A stretch of 42,705 nt of DNA from Actinomadura darangshiensis. Lineage in GTDB: Bacteria; Actinomycetota; Actinomycetes; Streptosporangiales; Streptosporangiaceae. Each line of letters starts with the position of its first letter. The stretch's first letter is position 1. The translations under genes and the position numbers were made by a program. The DNA is taken from NCBI RefSeq assembly GCF_004349235.1, contig NZ_SMKY01000046.1, positions 1 to 42,705 on the forward strand, read 5' to 3'. This document shows, piece by piece, positions 11,681 to 20,212 of the stretch. The notes under the pieces were generated by a model. The model did not search any database. It worked only from the letters and a program-made list of their open reading frames with translations, and was not told the DNA's origin.

Positions 11681-12535
11681 TCACCGCTTAAGGTCGGCGA
11701 GATCCTCCGGGGTGAGCGTCAGCCGCGCGGCGGCCAGGTTCTCCTCCAGGTGGTCCGGGGAGCCGGTGCCGGGGATGGCGAGCAGCACGGGCGAGAGGGC
11801 GAGCAGGCCCGCGAGGAGCACCTGCGGGACGGTCGCGCCGCGCCGGGCGGCGATCGCGTTGACGACGGCGTCGTCGGGGATGCCGAACCCGCCGAGCGGG
11901 AAGTACGGCGCGTAGCCGATGTGCTCGCGCTCGCAGACCGCCAGGAGTTCGGCGTCCTGCGGCTGCGTCACGTCGAACCGGTTCTGGACGGCGGCGACCG
12001 GCGCGATCGTCCTCGCCTCGTCGAGCTGCGCCCGGCTGATGTGGCTCAGCCCGAGGTGGCGGATGAGGCCCTCTTCGCGGAGGCCGGCGAGGACCTCGAA
12101 GCGCTCGCCGATCGGCTCGTCCGAGGGGTCCTCCATGCCGCCCGGACGCAGGTAGACGAGGTCGAGCCGGTCGCGGCCCAGCTCGGTGAGGTTGCGCTCC
12201 ACTTCGGCGCGCAGCTGCGACGCCTTGAGCTGGCCGGACGGGATCGGGTCGTCCGGCCCCCGGTACGGGCCCACCTTCGTGGCGACGACCAGGCCGGACG
12301 GGTACGGGCTGAGCGCCGCGCGGATCATCTCGTTCGCCGCCGCGCCGTCCTGGTGGTAGTAGAACGCGGCGGTGTCGATGTGGTCGACGCCCAGCTCGAC
12401 GGCCCGGCGCAGGATCTTCAGGCCGGTGTCGCGGTCGTTGGGCGGTCCGTCGAGGGAGCTCACGGGCAGCCGCATCGCGCCGAAGCCCATCCGCTTGATG
12501 CGCAGGTCGCCGCCGAGATCGAAGTTCTGTGTCAT
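11681..12535 (-). CDS. Aldo/keto reductase
   Basis: A 284-aa NADPH-dependent oxidoreductase of the AKR barrel family. Asp54 and Tyr59 in DTAAFYY and Lys87 in VATKVG match three members of the catalytic tetrad. The fourth position, usually His in LxxLHRP-like sequence, reads LVYLRPGG, so the His appears replaced, as in some actinobacterial AKRs. The phosphate-site IPGTGSPDHLEENLAA is present near the C-terminus. The ATG at 12535 was chosen because the longer reading would cross the palindromic regulatory region. It diverges from a LuxR-type regulator that may control it. Substrate unknown. Confidence 0.92.
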   Translation of the reverse strand: MTQNFDLGGDLRIKRMGFGAMRLPVSSLDGPPNDRDTGLKILRRAVELGVDHIDTAAFYYHQDGAAANEMIRAALSPYPSGLVVATKVGPYRGPDDPIPSGQLKASQLRAEVERNLTELGRDRLDLVYLRPGGMEDPSDEPIGERFEVLAGLREEGLIRHLGLSHISRAQLDEARTIAPVAAVQNRFDVTQPQDAELLAVCEREHIGYAPYFPLGGFGIPDDAVVNAIAARRGATVPQVLLAGLLALSPVLLAIPGTGSPDHLEENLAAARLTLTPEDLADLKR

Positions 12536-12572
12536 GCGGTCCACTGTGCTGCGGGCCGGCGTCCTGGACGAG

Positions 12573-12596
12573 CCGGTGGCAGCTTGCTGCCACCGG
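12573..12596. promoter_or_regulatory. 24-bp palindrome between divergent genes (candidate operator)
   Basis: Perfect 11-base arms CCGGTGGCAGC and GCTGCCACCGG with a TT spacer, 37 bp from the aldo/keto reductase start and 22 bp from the regulator start. A further half-site GTGGCAG follows at 12601-12607. The simplest reading is a binding site for the regulator at 12619; an RNA hairpin in the reductase leader is the alternative. Confidence 0.6.
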
Positions 12597-12618
12597 CCAC
12601 GTGGCAGACTGGACACCG

Positions 12619-13284
12619 ATGAGCGTCGATCTGGACCGGAACGTCGTGCTTCGCGGTGAGGCGGAGCTGGTCGAGCGCGCCGGGCGGCTGTTCCTCGCGA
12701 GCGAGGAGTTCGCCTGCGCCGCGACCGACATGAACACGTGGGCGCTGCCCGGATACCGGGAGCGGATCGTCGCCGAGCGGCACCGGAACCGCGCCGGGCC
12801 GGCCACCTACAAGCTGCACAACCCGGCGGCGCTCGCGGACGAGGAGTCCGAGCGGCACCTGGTGGAGATCGCGAAGGCGGGGGCCCAGGTGCGGATCTGC
12901 CCGACCCCGCTCCCGCACGAGACGATCATCGTGGACCGCAGGGCCGCGATCCTCGCGGGCCCGGCGGTGGGGGGCGTCCGCGAGTACACGGTCGTCCGGT
13001 CGCCGGGCGTGGTGAAGGGCGTCGTCTCGCTGTTCTGGGCGACCTGGGAGACCTCGATCGAGCTGGCCGACTACCGGCGCGACCGGCCGCCGGCGCTGAG
13101 CGAGGAGAGCCGGCGCATCCTGCGGCTGCTCGCCGGCGGGCTGAAGGACGAGGCGGCGGCGCGGCAGCTCGGCATGTCGCTGCGCACCTACCGGCGCCGC
13201 GTCGCGGAGATCCTCACGCTGCTGGACGCCGGCTCCCGGTTCCAGGCGGGCCTGCGCGCCCAGGAGTTCGGCCTGATCGGCTGA
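12619..13284 (+). CDS. LuxR-type HTH regulator with TrmB/PLD-like N-terminal domain
   Basis: A 221-aa protein. The C-terminal about 60 residues form a GerE/LuxR-type helix-turn-helix (ALSEESRRILRLLAGGLKDEAAARQLGMS, then RTYRRRVAEIL). The N-terminal 150 residues resemble the ligand/PLD-like domain seen in many actinobacterial LuxR and TrmB-type regulators, with a HETIIVDRRAAILAG stretch (His100, Asp106) that looks like a relic of an HKD motif. It likely binds a small molecule and controls the divergent aldo/keto reductase and itself. Upstream in-frame codons exist, but the ATG at 12619 fits the domain start; no strong ribosome site is seen, so the mRNA may be leaderless. Confidence 0.85.
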   Translation: MSVDLDRNVVLRGEAELVERAGRLFLASEEFACAATDMNTWALPGYRERIVAERHRNRAGPATYKLHNPAALADEESERHLVEIAKAGAQVRICPTPLPHETIIVDRRAAILAGPAVGGVREYTVVRSPGVVKGVVSLFWATWETSIELADYRRDRPPALSEESRRILRLLAGGLKDEAAARQLGMSLRTYRRRVAEILTLLDAGSRFQAGLRAQEFGLIG

Positions 13285-13290
13285 CGGGGG

Positions 13291-13683
13291 TCAGCCGCCG
13301 GCCAGCGGGACGAGCTTGACGAACACCAGGTCGGGGTCGCCGGTGAGGTCGATCTCCTCGTCGAGGTCCTCGACCTGGCGGTCGCCCGCGAGCACGAAGA
13401 AGCCGTTGCTCAGGAACGCGCGCTCGGCGATGCCGGCCTGCCGCTCCCAGTCGAGGCGGCGGGGTTCGCGGAGCCGGTAGCCGTTCAGCTCCGCCTCGGC
13501 GTCGTCGGGCCGGACCAGGCCGCTGAACCGGTCGGACGGGCGGGCGTTGTGCCGGGCGACCTCCTCGCGGACCCGGAGCCTGATCAGCTCCCGGACGGTC
13601 ATCCGGTCCGGGAGCCCGGCGACCTGGAACTCGGCGACGGCCGCGCCGGTCGCCGTCTCGTCCTTGAACTTCACGGCGGGCAT
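13291..13683 (-). CDS. Candidate ubiquitin-like (beta-grasp) protein ending in Gly-Gly
   Basis: A 130-aa protein with no named family that I recognise. Its ends read like ubiquitin. Residues 4-22 form a beta hairpin (KFKDETATG...AEFQVAG), 28-45 a helix (MTVRELIRLRVREEVARH), and 94-130 a strand, QVED loop and final strand: FFVLAGDRQVED then DLVFVKLVPLAGG. In ubiquitin the matching pieces are LIFAGKQLED and LHLVLRLRGG, and the distance from AG to the terminal GG is almost equal (29 against 28 residues). The stop follows the GG directly, as in MoaD, ThiS and processed ubiquitin. A roughly 45-residue insert lies between helix and third strand. It is last in the DUF4132 operon, overlapping the gene before by one base. 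The fold and any conjugation are inference. Confidence 0.8.
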   Translation of the reverse strand: MPAVKFKDETATGAAVAEFQVAGLPDRMTVRELIRLRVREEVARHNARPSDRFSGLVRPDDAEAELNGYRLREPRRLDWERQAGIAERAFLSNGFFVLAGDRQVEDLDEEIDLTGDPDLVFVKLVPLAGG

Positions 13684-16010
13684 CAGGCACCTCGCTCGAT
13701 CTGCGTGCGGATGGACTCGTCGTCGATCCTGTCGTCGGCGACGAGAAGGAACGCCTTGCTGAGGATGAGGGAGAGCCGCTCGTCCTCGAACGGGAGGAAG
13801 ACCGTGGCGCCCGTCTTGCGGCGCTCCGGGACGATGCAGAGGAACGCGTCGTCCGGCTCCATGACGATGTTGGCCGACCCGAGGTGGATTCTGTAGGTGC
13901 GCAGCTCGCCCTTGACGACCAGGTAGCGGCCGTCGATCGTGCAGCGGTCGGCGATCTTCGTGCGGGGCAGGATGCGCCGCAGGGCGTCCTTTCGGGTCTG
14001 CGTGGATTCGCCGAGGTCCGCGTACCACTCGCGCATCCAGTACTCGTGGGCTTCGCCGTCCTCCCACATGGGGTCGGCGGCGATCGAGGTGACGCCGACG
14101 AACAGGTCGACGTCGCGCATGGCCTCGCTGAGCACCAGCGGCGGGACGCGGGCGAGCGGCGCCTCTCGCCAGGCGCCGTCGTCGCGGCGGTCGAAGGCGA
14201 CCCGGTTCGTCCCGGCGATCTCGTCCTCGCCCTGCCAGTCGGCCAGGACGTGGGAGAACCTGACCCGCCACTCCCCCGCCGCGAGCGTCCGAGCCGCCTC
14301 GTCGGTGCTTCCGCCGTCCCAGGGGCCGAGCAGGCTGCTCGTCCAGCCGCGGGCCCGGAACAGCGCGAACATCCGCCGGTAGTGGACGAGGTGCGCGGCG
14401 AACCGGTTGGAGTAGGTCCCGGTCTCCTCCTCGGCCGGGGTGAGGAGGTAGATCTCGCGGAACGCCTGCTTGAACGGCTGCCGGATCCGCCGGTCGACGA
14501 GCAGGTCGCGCCAGGCGCGCACCTCGTCCGGCCGCGACCTGATCGGGTGCCACAGCCGGACGGGCGCGTCGTCGGCGGCGTCCGGCAGTTCGCCGGCCTC
14601 CGGGAGGACGGTCTGCCAGGTGCCGGGCTCGACCTCGATCTGCCAGATGAGGGTGCGCACGGCCGGAGCGGCGATCGGATGGTGCAGGAGGGTGTCGCGC
14701 CATCGGCCGAACGGGTGCGTGGCCTCGACGGTGAAGCCGCCCTCCAGCGCCCGCGCGAGGGTGACGAGCTGGGCGTTAACGCGTTTGACGAGGTCGCGCA
14801 GCTCCTTGACCTCGTCCTTGTGGTCGCGGCGGACGGCCGCGGGCACGCCCTTCAGGGCCTTGCCGTCCTTCTCGAAGGTCAGCTCGGCCTTGCCCGTGAC
14901 GGTGACGACGGCCGTGTGGCCGCCGAGTTCCCGGCGGAGGACGCCGCCGGGACCGAAGCCGAGGCCGGGGAGGCGGAGCGCGACCTCGGTCCGCTCGGCG
15001 AGGGCCGCCTCGACCTTCTTGAGCATCTTGTCGAGCTGCTTGGGCACCCCGGCGTGCCGGACGTTCTGCCGGACGGTCCGGATCGTGGCGACCAGCTCGG
15101 GGATCGGAAAGTCCTGCGCGGCCCGGACGACCTCGTACAGAAGCGCCTGCGAGGGCAGCGTCTTGGCCTCGGTCGGGGCGACCGAGACGTCGGGAAGGAG
15201 CCGGTCGAAGAGGGCGGGGAGCCACGGCTCGTCCCGCAGCAGCAGGAGGCGCGCGGCGCGGCCGAGAGTCACGGCCTCGCCGGAGGTGAACGCCTTGTCG
15301 GCCCGGTACGGGACCTCTCCGCGTTGGACCGCGCGTGCCCGGTCGGCCGCCTGTTCCAGGGTCCGGCGGGCGAACCGGGCGTAGGCGGGAATGGCGGCGA
15401 GGCGTTCCCACGCGTCCGCGAGGGGAGGCGGGCTGGTGTACGAGCCGCCGTGGTCGAGTTCGGTCAGCAGCACCCGCTCCGCTGGGGCGAGGCCGAGGAT
15501 GACGTCGAGTTCGTCGAGCGCGAACGAGCCGGCCTTGTTCTCGCGCAGCCGTTCGGCCACCAGGTGCAGGACGTCCTCGCCCGCCAGCCCAGCGATCGCC
15601 AGCAGCGCGAACGGCTGACCGAGGCGGTCGTCACCGAGCAGGAAGTCGACCAGGGTGCGGGCCTGGGCGGCGACATCCGGCCACGGGCCCGTGCAGCGGA
15701 GCAGCGAGCCCGCGCCGAGGGTCAGGTCCGCCCATTGGCGCTGGGGCAGGCCGTCGACGAGCGCCTCGAACATCCGCTCGCACGCCTCCGGGGTGTAGCG
15801 GGGCTGCCGCTCTTTGGCCTCGCCTTCCACCATGAAACGTGCGGAGGTCGAGACATACCCCTCTGCTCGGCCCAGGCCGTAGGCGACGGGCATGAGGGTG
15901 CCGAGATCCCGGTCGGAGAGCTGCGGCAGGTCGGCGTACCGGGCGCGGAGGTGCTCGTCCTCCGGGGCCGGGTCGGTCATGGCGCGCAGGAGGCGGGCGG
16001 CCAGGTCCAT
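13683..16010 (-). CDS. DUF4132 protein (MolR/YehI-like), paralogue C
   Basis: A 775-aa cytoplasmic protein without signal peptide or membrane helix. The N-terminal about 280 residues are helical and HEAT-like. The rest carries the DUF4132 pattern found in E. coli MolR/YehI: LIWQIEVEPGTW, VRLWHPIRSRPDEV, IRQPFKQAFREIYLLTPAEEETGTYSNRFAAH, ILPRTKIADRC, YRIHLGSANI and a final LPFEDERLSLILSKAFLL. The biochemical function of DUF4132 is not established. It overlaps the genes on both sides by a single base (TGATG), so the 549-aa paralogue, this protein and the GG-ending protein should be made in fixed proportion. A block of 100 bases is identical with paralogue A. Confidence 0.88.
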   Translation of the reverse strand: MDLAARLLRAMTDPAPEDEHLRARYADLPQLSDRDLGTLMPVAYGLGRAEGYVSTSARFMVEGEAKERQPRYTPEACERMFEALVDGLPQRQWADLTLGAGSLLRCTGPWPDVAAQARTLVDFLLGDDRLGQPFALLAIAGLAGEDVLHLVAERLRENKAGSFALDELDVILGLAPAERVLLTELDHGGSYTSPPPLADAWERLAAIPAYARFARRTLEQAADRARAVQRGEVPYRADKAFTSGEAVTLGRAARLLLLRDEPWLPALFDRLLPDVSVAPTEAKTLPSQALLYEVVRAAQDFPIPELVATIRTVRQNVRHAGVPKQLDKMLKKVEAALAERTEVALRLPGLGFGPGGVLRRELGGHTAVVTVTGKAELTFEKDGKALKGVPAAVRRDHKDEVKELRDLVKRVNAQLVTLARALEGGFTVEATHPFGRWRDTLLHHPIAAPAVRTLIWQIEVEPGTWQTVLPEAGELPDAADDAPVRLWHPIRSRPDEVRAWRDLLVDRRIRQPFKQAFREIYLLTPAEEETGTYSNRFAAHLVHYRRMFALFRARGWTSSLLGPWDGGSTDEAARTLAAGEWRVRFSHVLADWQGEDEIAGTNRVAFDRRDDGAWREAPLARVPPLVLSEAMRDVDLFVGVTSIAADPMWEDGEAHEYWMREWYADLGESTQTRKDALRRILPRTKIADRCTIDGRYLVVKGELRTYRIHLGSANIVMEPDDAFLCIVPERRKTGATVFLPFEDERLSLILSKAFLLVADDRIDDESIRTQIERGA
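14391..14490. repeat. 100-bp block identical to 18423-18522 (DUF4132 paralogues)
   Basis: Within the PFKQAFRE...TYSNRFAAH coding part, 100 consecutive bases match the copy in the 808-aa paralogue exactly, and the match continues another 14-17 bases with one mismatch. Elsewhere the paralogues have diverged strongly, so recent gene conversion or very strong constraint on this motif is implied. Confidence 0.85.
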
Positions 16011-17659
16011 CAGGCGCCCCTCGTGATCTGCCCCAGCACGGCCTCGTCGGTGATCTTGTGGTCGGCGGCCAGCAGGAACGCGGTGCCGAGGATCTGCGTG
16101 AGCCGCTCGTCCTCGAACGGCAGGAACAGGCCCTTGCGCCCCAGCCGCCGGGACGGCTCGACGTGCAGCCTGTCGTCGCCGGGCTCCATGAGGACGCCGC
16201 CGGAGTCCAGATGGATCTTGTAGGTGCGCAGCCCGCCGCGGACGACGAGGAACCGGCCGTCGACCGAGAAGCGGTCGGCGATCCGCGTGCCGGGCAGGAT
16301 GCGGCGCAGCGTGTCGCCGCGGATCCCGGCGGTCGCGGAGAGCTCGCCGAACGGCTCCTGCGCCGCGATCGAGGTGACGCGGACGAACAGGGCGACCTCC
16401 CGCGTCCCCTCGCTGAACACCAGCGGCGGCACGTCCGCGGGCGGCGTCTCGCGCCAGCGCCCGGCGATCCGCCGCTCGAACCGGACCAGCTCGGGCCCGT
16501 GGTGGCAGCTGACCCGCCAGGCGCCCTCGGCGAAGACGCGCCGGACCTCGCCGTCGAAGCAGCCGCAGCGCAGCTCCGGCCCGGCCTCGGGAGGCCCGAG
16601 CCGGAACGTCTCCCGGAACGCCTGCTTGAACGACTGCGTCATCCGGTTGCCGGTCACGAACCCGCGCCAGGCCCGGACCGCGCCGGGGAGCGCCCGCGCC
16701 GGATGCCACAGCCGAACGCGCGCCCCGGCGGACGGGACGGGCAGCGCCCGGCCGTCCACGGTCACCAGCACGCCCTCGCCGGGGGTGGCGCCGTGCCAGC
16801 GCCCGTCCGGCGTCTCGAACTCCCAGATCAGGCCGCGCGCGACCATGCCGGTGACCGGATGGTCGCGGTAGTGGTGGCACCACTCCCCGAACGGCCAGGT
16901 GCGCTCCACCGCCATCAGCGCCTCGACCCGGGTGCGCTCCGCGGCGAGCGTCGCCCGGACCCGCTTCACCAGCGTCTTCAGCTCCTTGACCGGCGCGGCG
17001 AACGGCCCCCGCAGCGCGCCCGGCACGGTCGGCAGCGGGCGGCCGTCCGCGCCGATGAACGTGAGCCGGACGGTCAGCGGGTCGGTGACGGCGAGGACCG
17101 CCTGGTAGCCGCCGATGTCGCGGGCGAGCGAGCCGTCCCGGCCGAGGCCGTGCGCGGGCACGCCGCGCTCGACGAGCTGCGCCGGGGTGATGCCGCGCCG
17201 CCCGGCCGCCGCCTCGATCGCCGTCCGGATCTGCCGGCCGAGGACCGGGTCGCGGACGTCCCGGCTCAGCCCGCGCAGCACGTCCAGGGCGCGCGGGTCG
17301 GCGAACTCGCCGAGCGCGTTGACCGCCCCGCCCGCCAGCTTCACCGCGGGCGCGAACTCGCGGGTCACCCCGGCGGCGCGGCGCGCGATGACGTCCAGCA
17401 GCGGGATCACGCCGGGGTCGCCGACGAGCGCGGCGGCCCAGACCCGGCCGCGGGCCCCCGGCTCGTCGCGCAGGGACGGGTCCGAGAACGGCCGCCCGGC
17501 GGCGAGCCGCGCGTCCTTCGTCGCGTACCAGCGCACCCGGTCCAGGACCTCGCCGCGCGCGACGGGGTCGTCCAGGAGTTCCAGCGTGCGGCGGCGCCAC
17601 GTGCGCGTCGGCCGTGGTGCGTTGAGCGCGTCCAGGTGCGCCCTGAGGTCGTCGGACAT
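16010..17659 (-). CDS. DUF4132 protein, paralogue B (short form)
   Basis: A 549-aa member of the same family as its two neighbours. It begins with a short helical, HEAT-like part (residues 1-185, including AVKLAGGAVNALGEFADPRA), followed by LVERGVPAHGL, and the DUF4132 core: LIWEFETPDGRW, VRLWHPARALPGAV, MTQSFKQAFRETFRL, ILPGTRIADRF, YKIHLDSGGV and LPFEDERLTQILGTAFLL. Compared with paralogues A and C it lacks the PAEEETGTYSNRFAAH segment, so part of the putative active or binding region is missing or altered (SFKQAFRETFRLGPPEAGPELRCGCFDGE instead). It follows paralogue A by 40 bp and overlaps paralogue C by one base. Confidence 0.87.
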   Translation of the reverse strand: MSDDLRAHLDALNAPRPTRTWRRRTLELLDDPVARGEVLDRVRWYATKDARLAAGRPFSDPSLRDEPGARGRVWAAALVGDPGVIPLLDVIARRAAGVTREFAPAVKLAGGAVNALGEFADPRALDVLRGLSRDVRDPVLGRQIRTAIEAAAGRRGITPAQLVERGVPAHGLGRDGSLARDIGGYQAVLAVTDPLTVRLTFIGADGRPLPTVPGALRGPFAAPVKELKTLVKRVRATLAAERTRVEALMAVERTWPFGEWCHHYRDHPVTGMVARGLIWEFETPDGRWHGATPGEGVLVTVDGRALPVPSAGARVRLWHPARALPGAVRAWRGFVTGNRMTQSFKQAFRETFRLGPPEAGPELRCGCFDGEVRRVFAEGAWRVSCHHGPELVRFERRIAGRWRETPPADVPPLVFSEGTREVALFVRVTSIAAQEPFGELSATAGIRGDTLRRILPGTRIADRFSVDGRFLVVRGGLRTYKIHLDSGGVLMEPGDDRLHVEPSRRLGRKGLFLPFEDERLTQILGTAFLLAADHKITDEAVLGQITRGA

Positions 17660-17699
17660 GAGGTGATCTTTCCAGAAGGCGGCGCCGGGTCCGGGCGTT

Positions 17700-20126
17700 T
17701 CAGGTGATCACAGGCGTGATCTGGTGCCGGATCGCGGGGTCGGTGATCTTGTGGTCGGCGGCGAGCAGGAACGCCTTGCTGAGGATGAGGGAGAGCCGCT
17801 CATCCTCGAACGGCAGGTACAGCGCGCTCTGGTTCCGGCCGCGCGCCTGGACGATGCAGAGATACGAGTCGTCCGGTTCCATCAGGATATTGGCCGAGCC
17901 GAGGTGGATCCTGTAGGTGCGCAGCTCGCCGCGGACCACCAGGTAGCGGCCGTCGAGCGAGCAGCGGTCGGCGATCTTCGTGCGGGGCAGGATGCGCTCC
18001 AGCGCCGCGCGGCGGACCTCGGCGTTCGCGGTCAGCTCGCCGAACGTCGTCCGCCGCCAGTAGGCGGTGTACCTGTCCTCGCCCCGGTCGGCCCAGTCCG
18101 CGTCGGCGGCGATCGAGGTGACGCCGACGAACAGGTCGACGTCGCGCATCGCCTCGCTGAACACGACCGGCGGGACGTCCGCGACGGGCGCCTCCCGCCA
18201 GTGGCGGCCCTGCCCGCGCTCGAAGCGGACCTGGTCGGTCGTGGCGTGCTCGGGCGCCCAGTCGGCGTCGTCCGCCGGGTCGTGGTAGAAGCAGGCCCGC
18301 CATTCGCCGCCGCCGTACTCGCCGCGCGCCTCGCCGTTGTAGCCGCTCTCGTAGCGGCCGAGGAAGTTGGCCTGCCAGCCGCGCTCCTTGAACAGCGCGT
18401 AGAGCCGCCGGTAGTGGACGATGTGCGCGGCGAACCGGTTGGAGTAGGTCCCGGTCTCCTCCTCGGCCGGGGTGAGGAGGTAGATCTCGCGGAACGCCTG
18501 CTTGAACGGCTGCCGGATCCGCTGGTCGGCGACGCGTGCCCGCCACTCCTGTATCTCGTCCACCGTGGCCCGGATGGGATGCCAGAGCCGCACCCGCACG
18601 GGCTTCCCGCCGGGGGCCATCTCGGCGTGCCAGGCGCCGTTCTCGTCCTCGAACTCCCAGATGAGGCCGCGGACGATGACGCCGGTGACCGGGTGGTCGC
18701 GGTAGTGCTCGCGCCATTCGCCGTAGGGCCAGACCCGGTCGTCGGACATGAGGCCCTCGATGCGCGCCCGCTCGTTCGAGAGCGTTGCCCGCACTTCCTT
18801 GGCCAGGGCCTTCAGTTCTTTCAGCTCGCCGGGGAAGCCGTCCTTGACCGCGGCCGGAGCCGTCCGGGCGGGCTTGCCGTTCGCGCCGGTGAAGGTGAGC
18901 CGCACGGTCGCCGCGTCCTCGACGGCGACTCGCGCGGTGTGGTCGCCGAGCGTCCGCTCCACCGAGCCGTCCGGCCGCAGGCCGTGCGCGGGGACGGTGC
19001 GCTCGATGAGCTGCGCCCGCGTGATGCCCTGCCGCTCGGCCGCCGCCTGGAGCGCGGTGTCGAGCTGCTTCCGCAGCGCCCGGTTCCTGATCTTCGCCTG
19101 GAGCCGCCACAGCGCCTCCAGCGCACCCGGATCCTCGACCGCCCCGAGCGCGTTGATCGCCGCGCCCGCGAGCTTGAGGTCCTCGTAGAGATCCTCGCCG
19201 GGCACGCCGGTGCGCAGGGCGAGCGCACGCAGGTGCGGCACCGCCGCCCCGCCGCCCGTCAACGCCGCCGCCCAGACGATGCCTCGCGCCACGTCCCCGT
19301 GGTTCTGGTGGACGAGGTAGTGGTAGTGGTACACGTCGCTGACCCAGTCGGCGTGCGGGCCGTGCTCCTTCGTGCACAGGGGCTCGTCTTCCGCGAGCGC
19401 ACGCAGGCATGCGGCGACGGGTTCGCGCGCCGAGGCCGCTTCGGCGAGCGACACGCACGCCCGGCGCCACTTCTGCGAAGGGCGCGGCCCCGACAGGTTC
19501 GCCAGGTGCCGGACGAACCGGGCCATTTCCAGCGTCGATGCCGGCTTCGTGCGGTCGCGCAGCGGAGCGGCCCACATGCCGTGCACGGGAAGCAGCCCGT
19601 CGGGGACGTACGCCTCATCGACGCTTTCCAGCAGGGCCAGCAAGTGCCGGGCGACCGGTCCGCGGAATCCGACCGGGACATCGGCCTTCGCGAACGTACG
19701 GTCGACGCGCTTCAGCCTCGGCGCGAGTTCGCGGAGGCCGTCGGCGTCGAGCCGCTTGGCGGCGGCCAGCGCGACGTCGAGGGCCTCGGCGAACCGGAAG
19801 CCGCCGTCCTTGGACTCGCAGGCGCGCACCAGCATCACCGCGACCTCGCCGGGCGTCCAGCCGTCCGCCCGCGACGCCAGGCCGTGGGCCGGCGTGCGGT
19901 ACTCCCAGGTGGAGTACTCGTCGAAGCCGGTGCGGAGCATGATCGCCAGGGCGGCGGCCCTGGCGTCCGCGCTCCCGCGTCCGTCGAGGTGGAGGCGGAT
20001 CTCGCTCGCACTCGCGGACTTCTCCAGCAGGGCGAGGAGCCCGCGGGACCTGTCCAGGGCGGCGAGGCGGATGCCGTCCAGGCCGTCGTTCTTGCGGTAG
20101 CCGGCGGCCAGGGTGTCGTAGCGCAT
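17700..20126 (-). CDS. DUF4132 protein, paralogue A (long form), first gene of operon
   Basis: An 808-aa cytoplasmic protein. Residues 1-400 are helical repeats, with LKLAGAAINALGAVEDPGA closely resembling the repeat in paralogue B, then LIERTVPAHGL and the DUF4132 core: HPVTGVIVRGLIWEFEDENG, VRLWHPIRATVDEI, IRQPFKQAFREIYLLTPAEEETGTYSNRFAAH, ILPRTKIADRC, YRIHLGSANI and LPFEDERLSLILSKAFLL. It is the most upstream of four co-directional genes. The gap to the divergent monooxygenase (20127-20212) contains GGTGAC-N12-GTCACC (20144-20167), a possible operator. No function is established; WGR or kinase domains seen in other DUF4132 proteins are not visible here. Confidence 0.88.
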   Translation of the reverse strand: MRYDTLAAGYRKNDGLDGIRLAALDRSRGLLALLEKSASASEIRLHLDGRGSADARAAALAIMLRTGFDEYSTWEYRTPAHGLASRADGWTPGEVAVMLVRACESKDGGFRFAEALDVALAAAKRLDADGLRELAPRLKRVDRTFAKADVPVGFRGPVARHLLALLESVDEAYVPDGLLPVHGMWAAPLRDRTKPASTLEMARFVRHLANLSGPRPSQKWRRACVSLAEAASAREPVAACLRALAEDEPLCTKEHGPHADWVSDVYHYHYLVHQNHGDVARGIVWAAALTGGGAAVPHLRALALRTGVPGEDLYEDLKLAGAAINALGAVEDPGALEALWRLQAKIRNRALRKQLDTALQAAAERQGITRAQLIERTVPAHGLRPDGSVERTLGDHTARVAVEDAATVRLTFTGANGKPARTAPAAVKDGFPGELKELKALAKEVRATLSNERARIEGLMSDDRVWPYGEWREHYRDHPVTGVIVRGLIWEFEDENGAWHAEMAPGGKPVRVRLWHPIRATVDEIQEWRARVADQRIRQPFKQAFREIYLLTPAEEETGTYSNRFAAHIVHYRRLYALFKERGWQANFLGRYESGYNGEARGEYGGGEWRACFYHDPADDADWAPEHATTDQVRFERGQGRHWREAPVADVPPVVFSEAMRDVDLFVGVTSIAADADWADRGEDRYTAYWRRTTFGELTANAEVRRAALERILPRTKIADRCSLDGRYLVVRGELRTYRIHLGSANILMEPDDSYLCIVQARGRNQSALYLPFEDERLSLILSKAFLLAADHKITDPAIRHQITPVIT
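18423..18522. repeat. 100-bp block identical to 14391-14490
   Basis: The second copy of the exact repeat in the DUF4132 paralogues, in the same reading frame and coding for the same PFKQAFRE...SNRFAAH motif. Confidence 0.85.
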
Positions 20127-20212
20127 GGCGGGATCGTGACAGGGGTGACTGACACTCCAGGGTCACCTACTCTCGGGAGGTATCCGCAACAGAATCGGAT
20201 TCGGGACGGCCA

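Noticed and set aside
12573..12596. Rho-independent terminator
   Set aside because: The palindrome lies between two divergent start codons, not after a gene, so an operator is more likely.
13291..14703. A 470-codon minus-strand frame
   Set aside because: Only its last 130 codons (from the ATG at 13683) are real; the earlier part is an Arg/Pro-rich shadow of the 775-aa DUF4132 gene.
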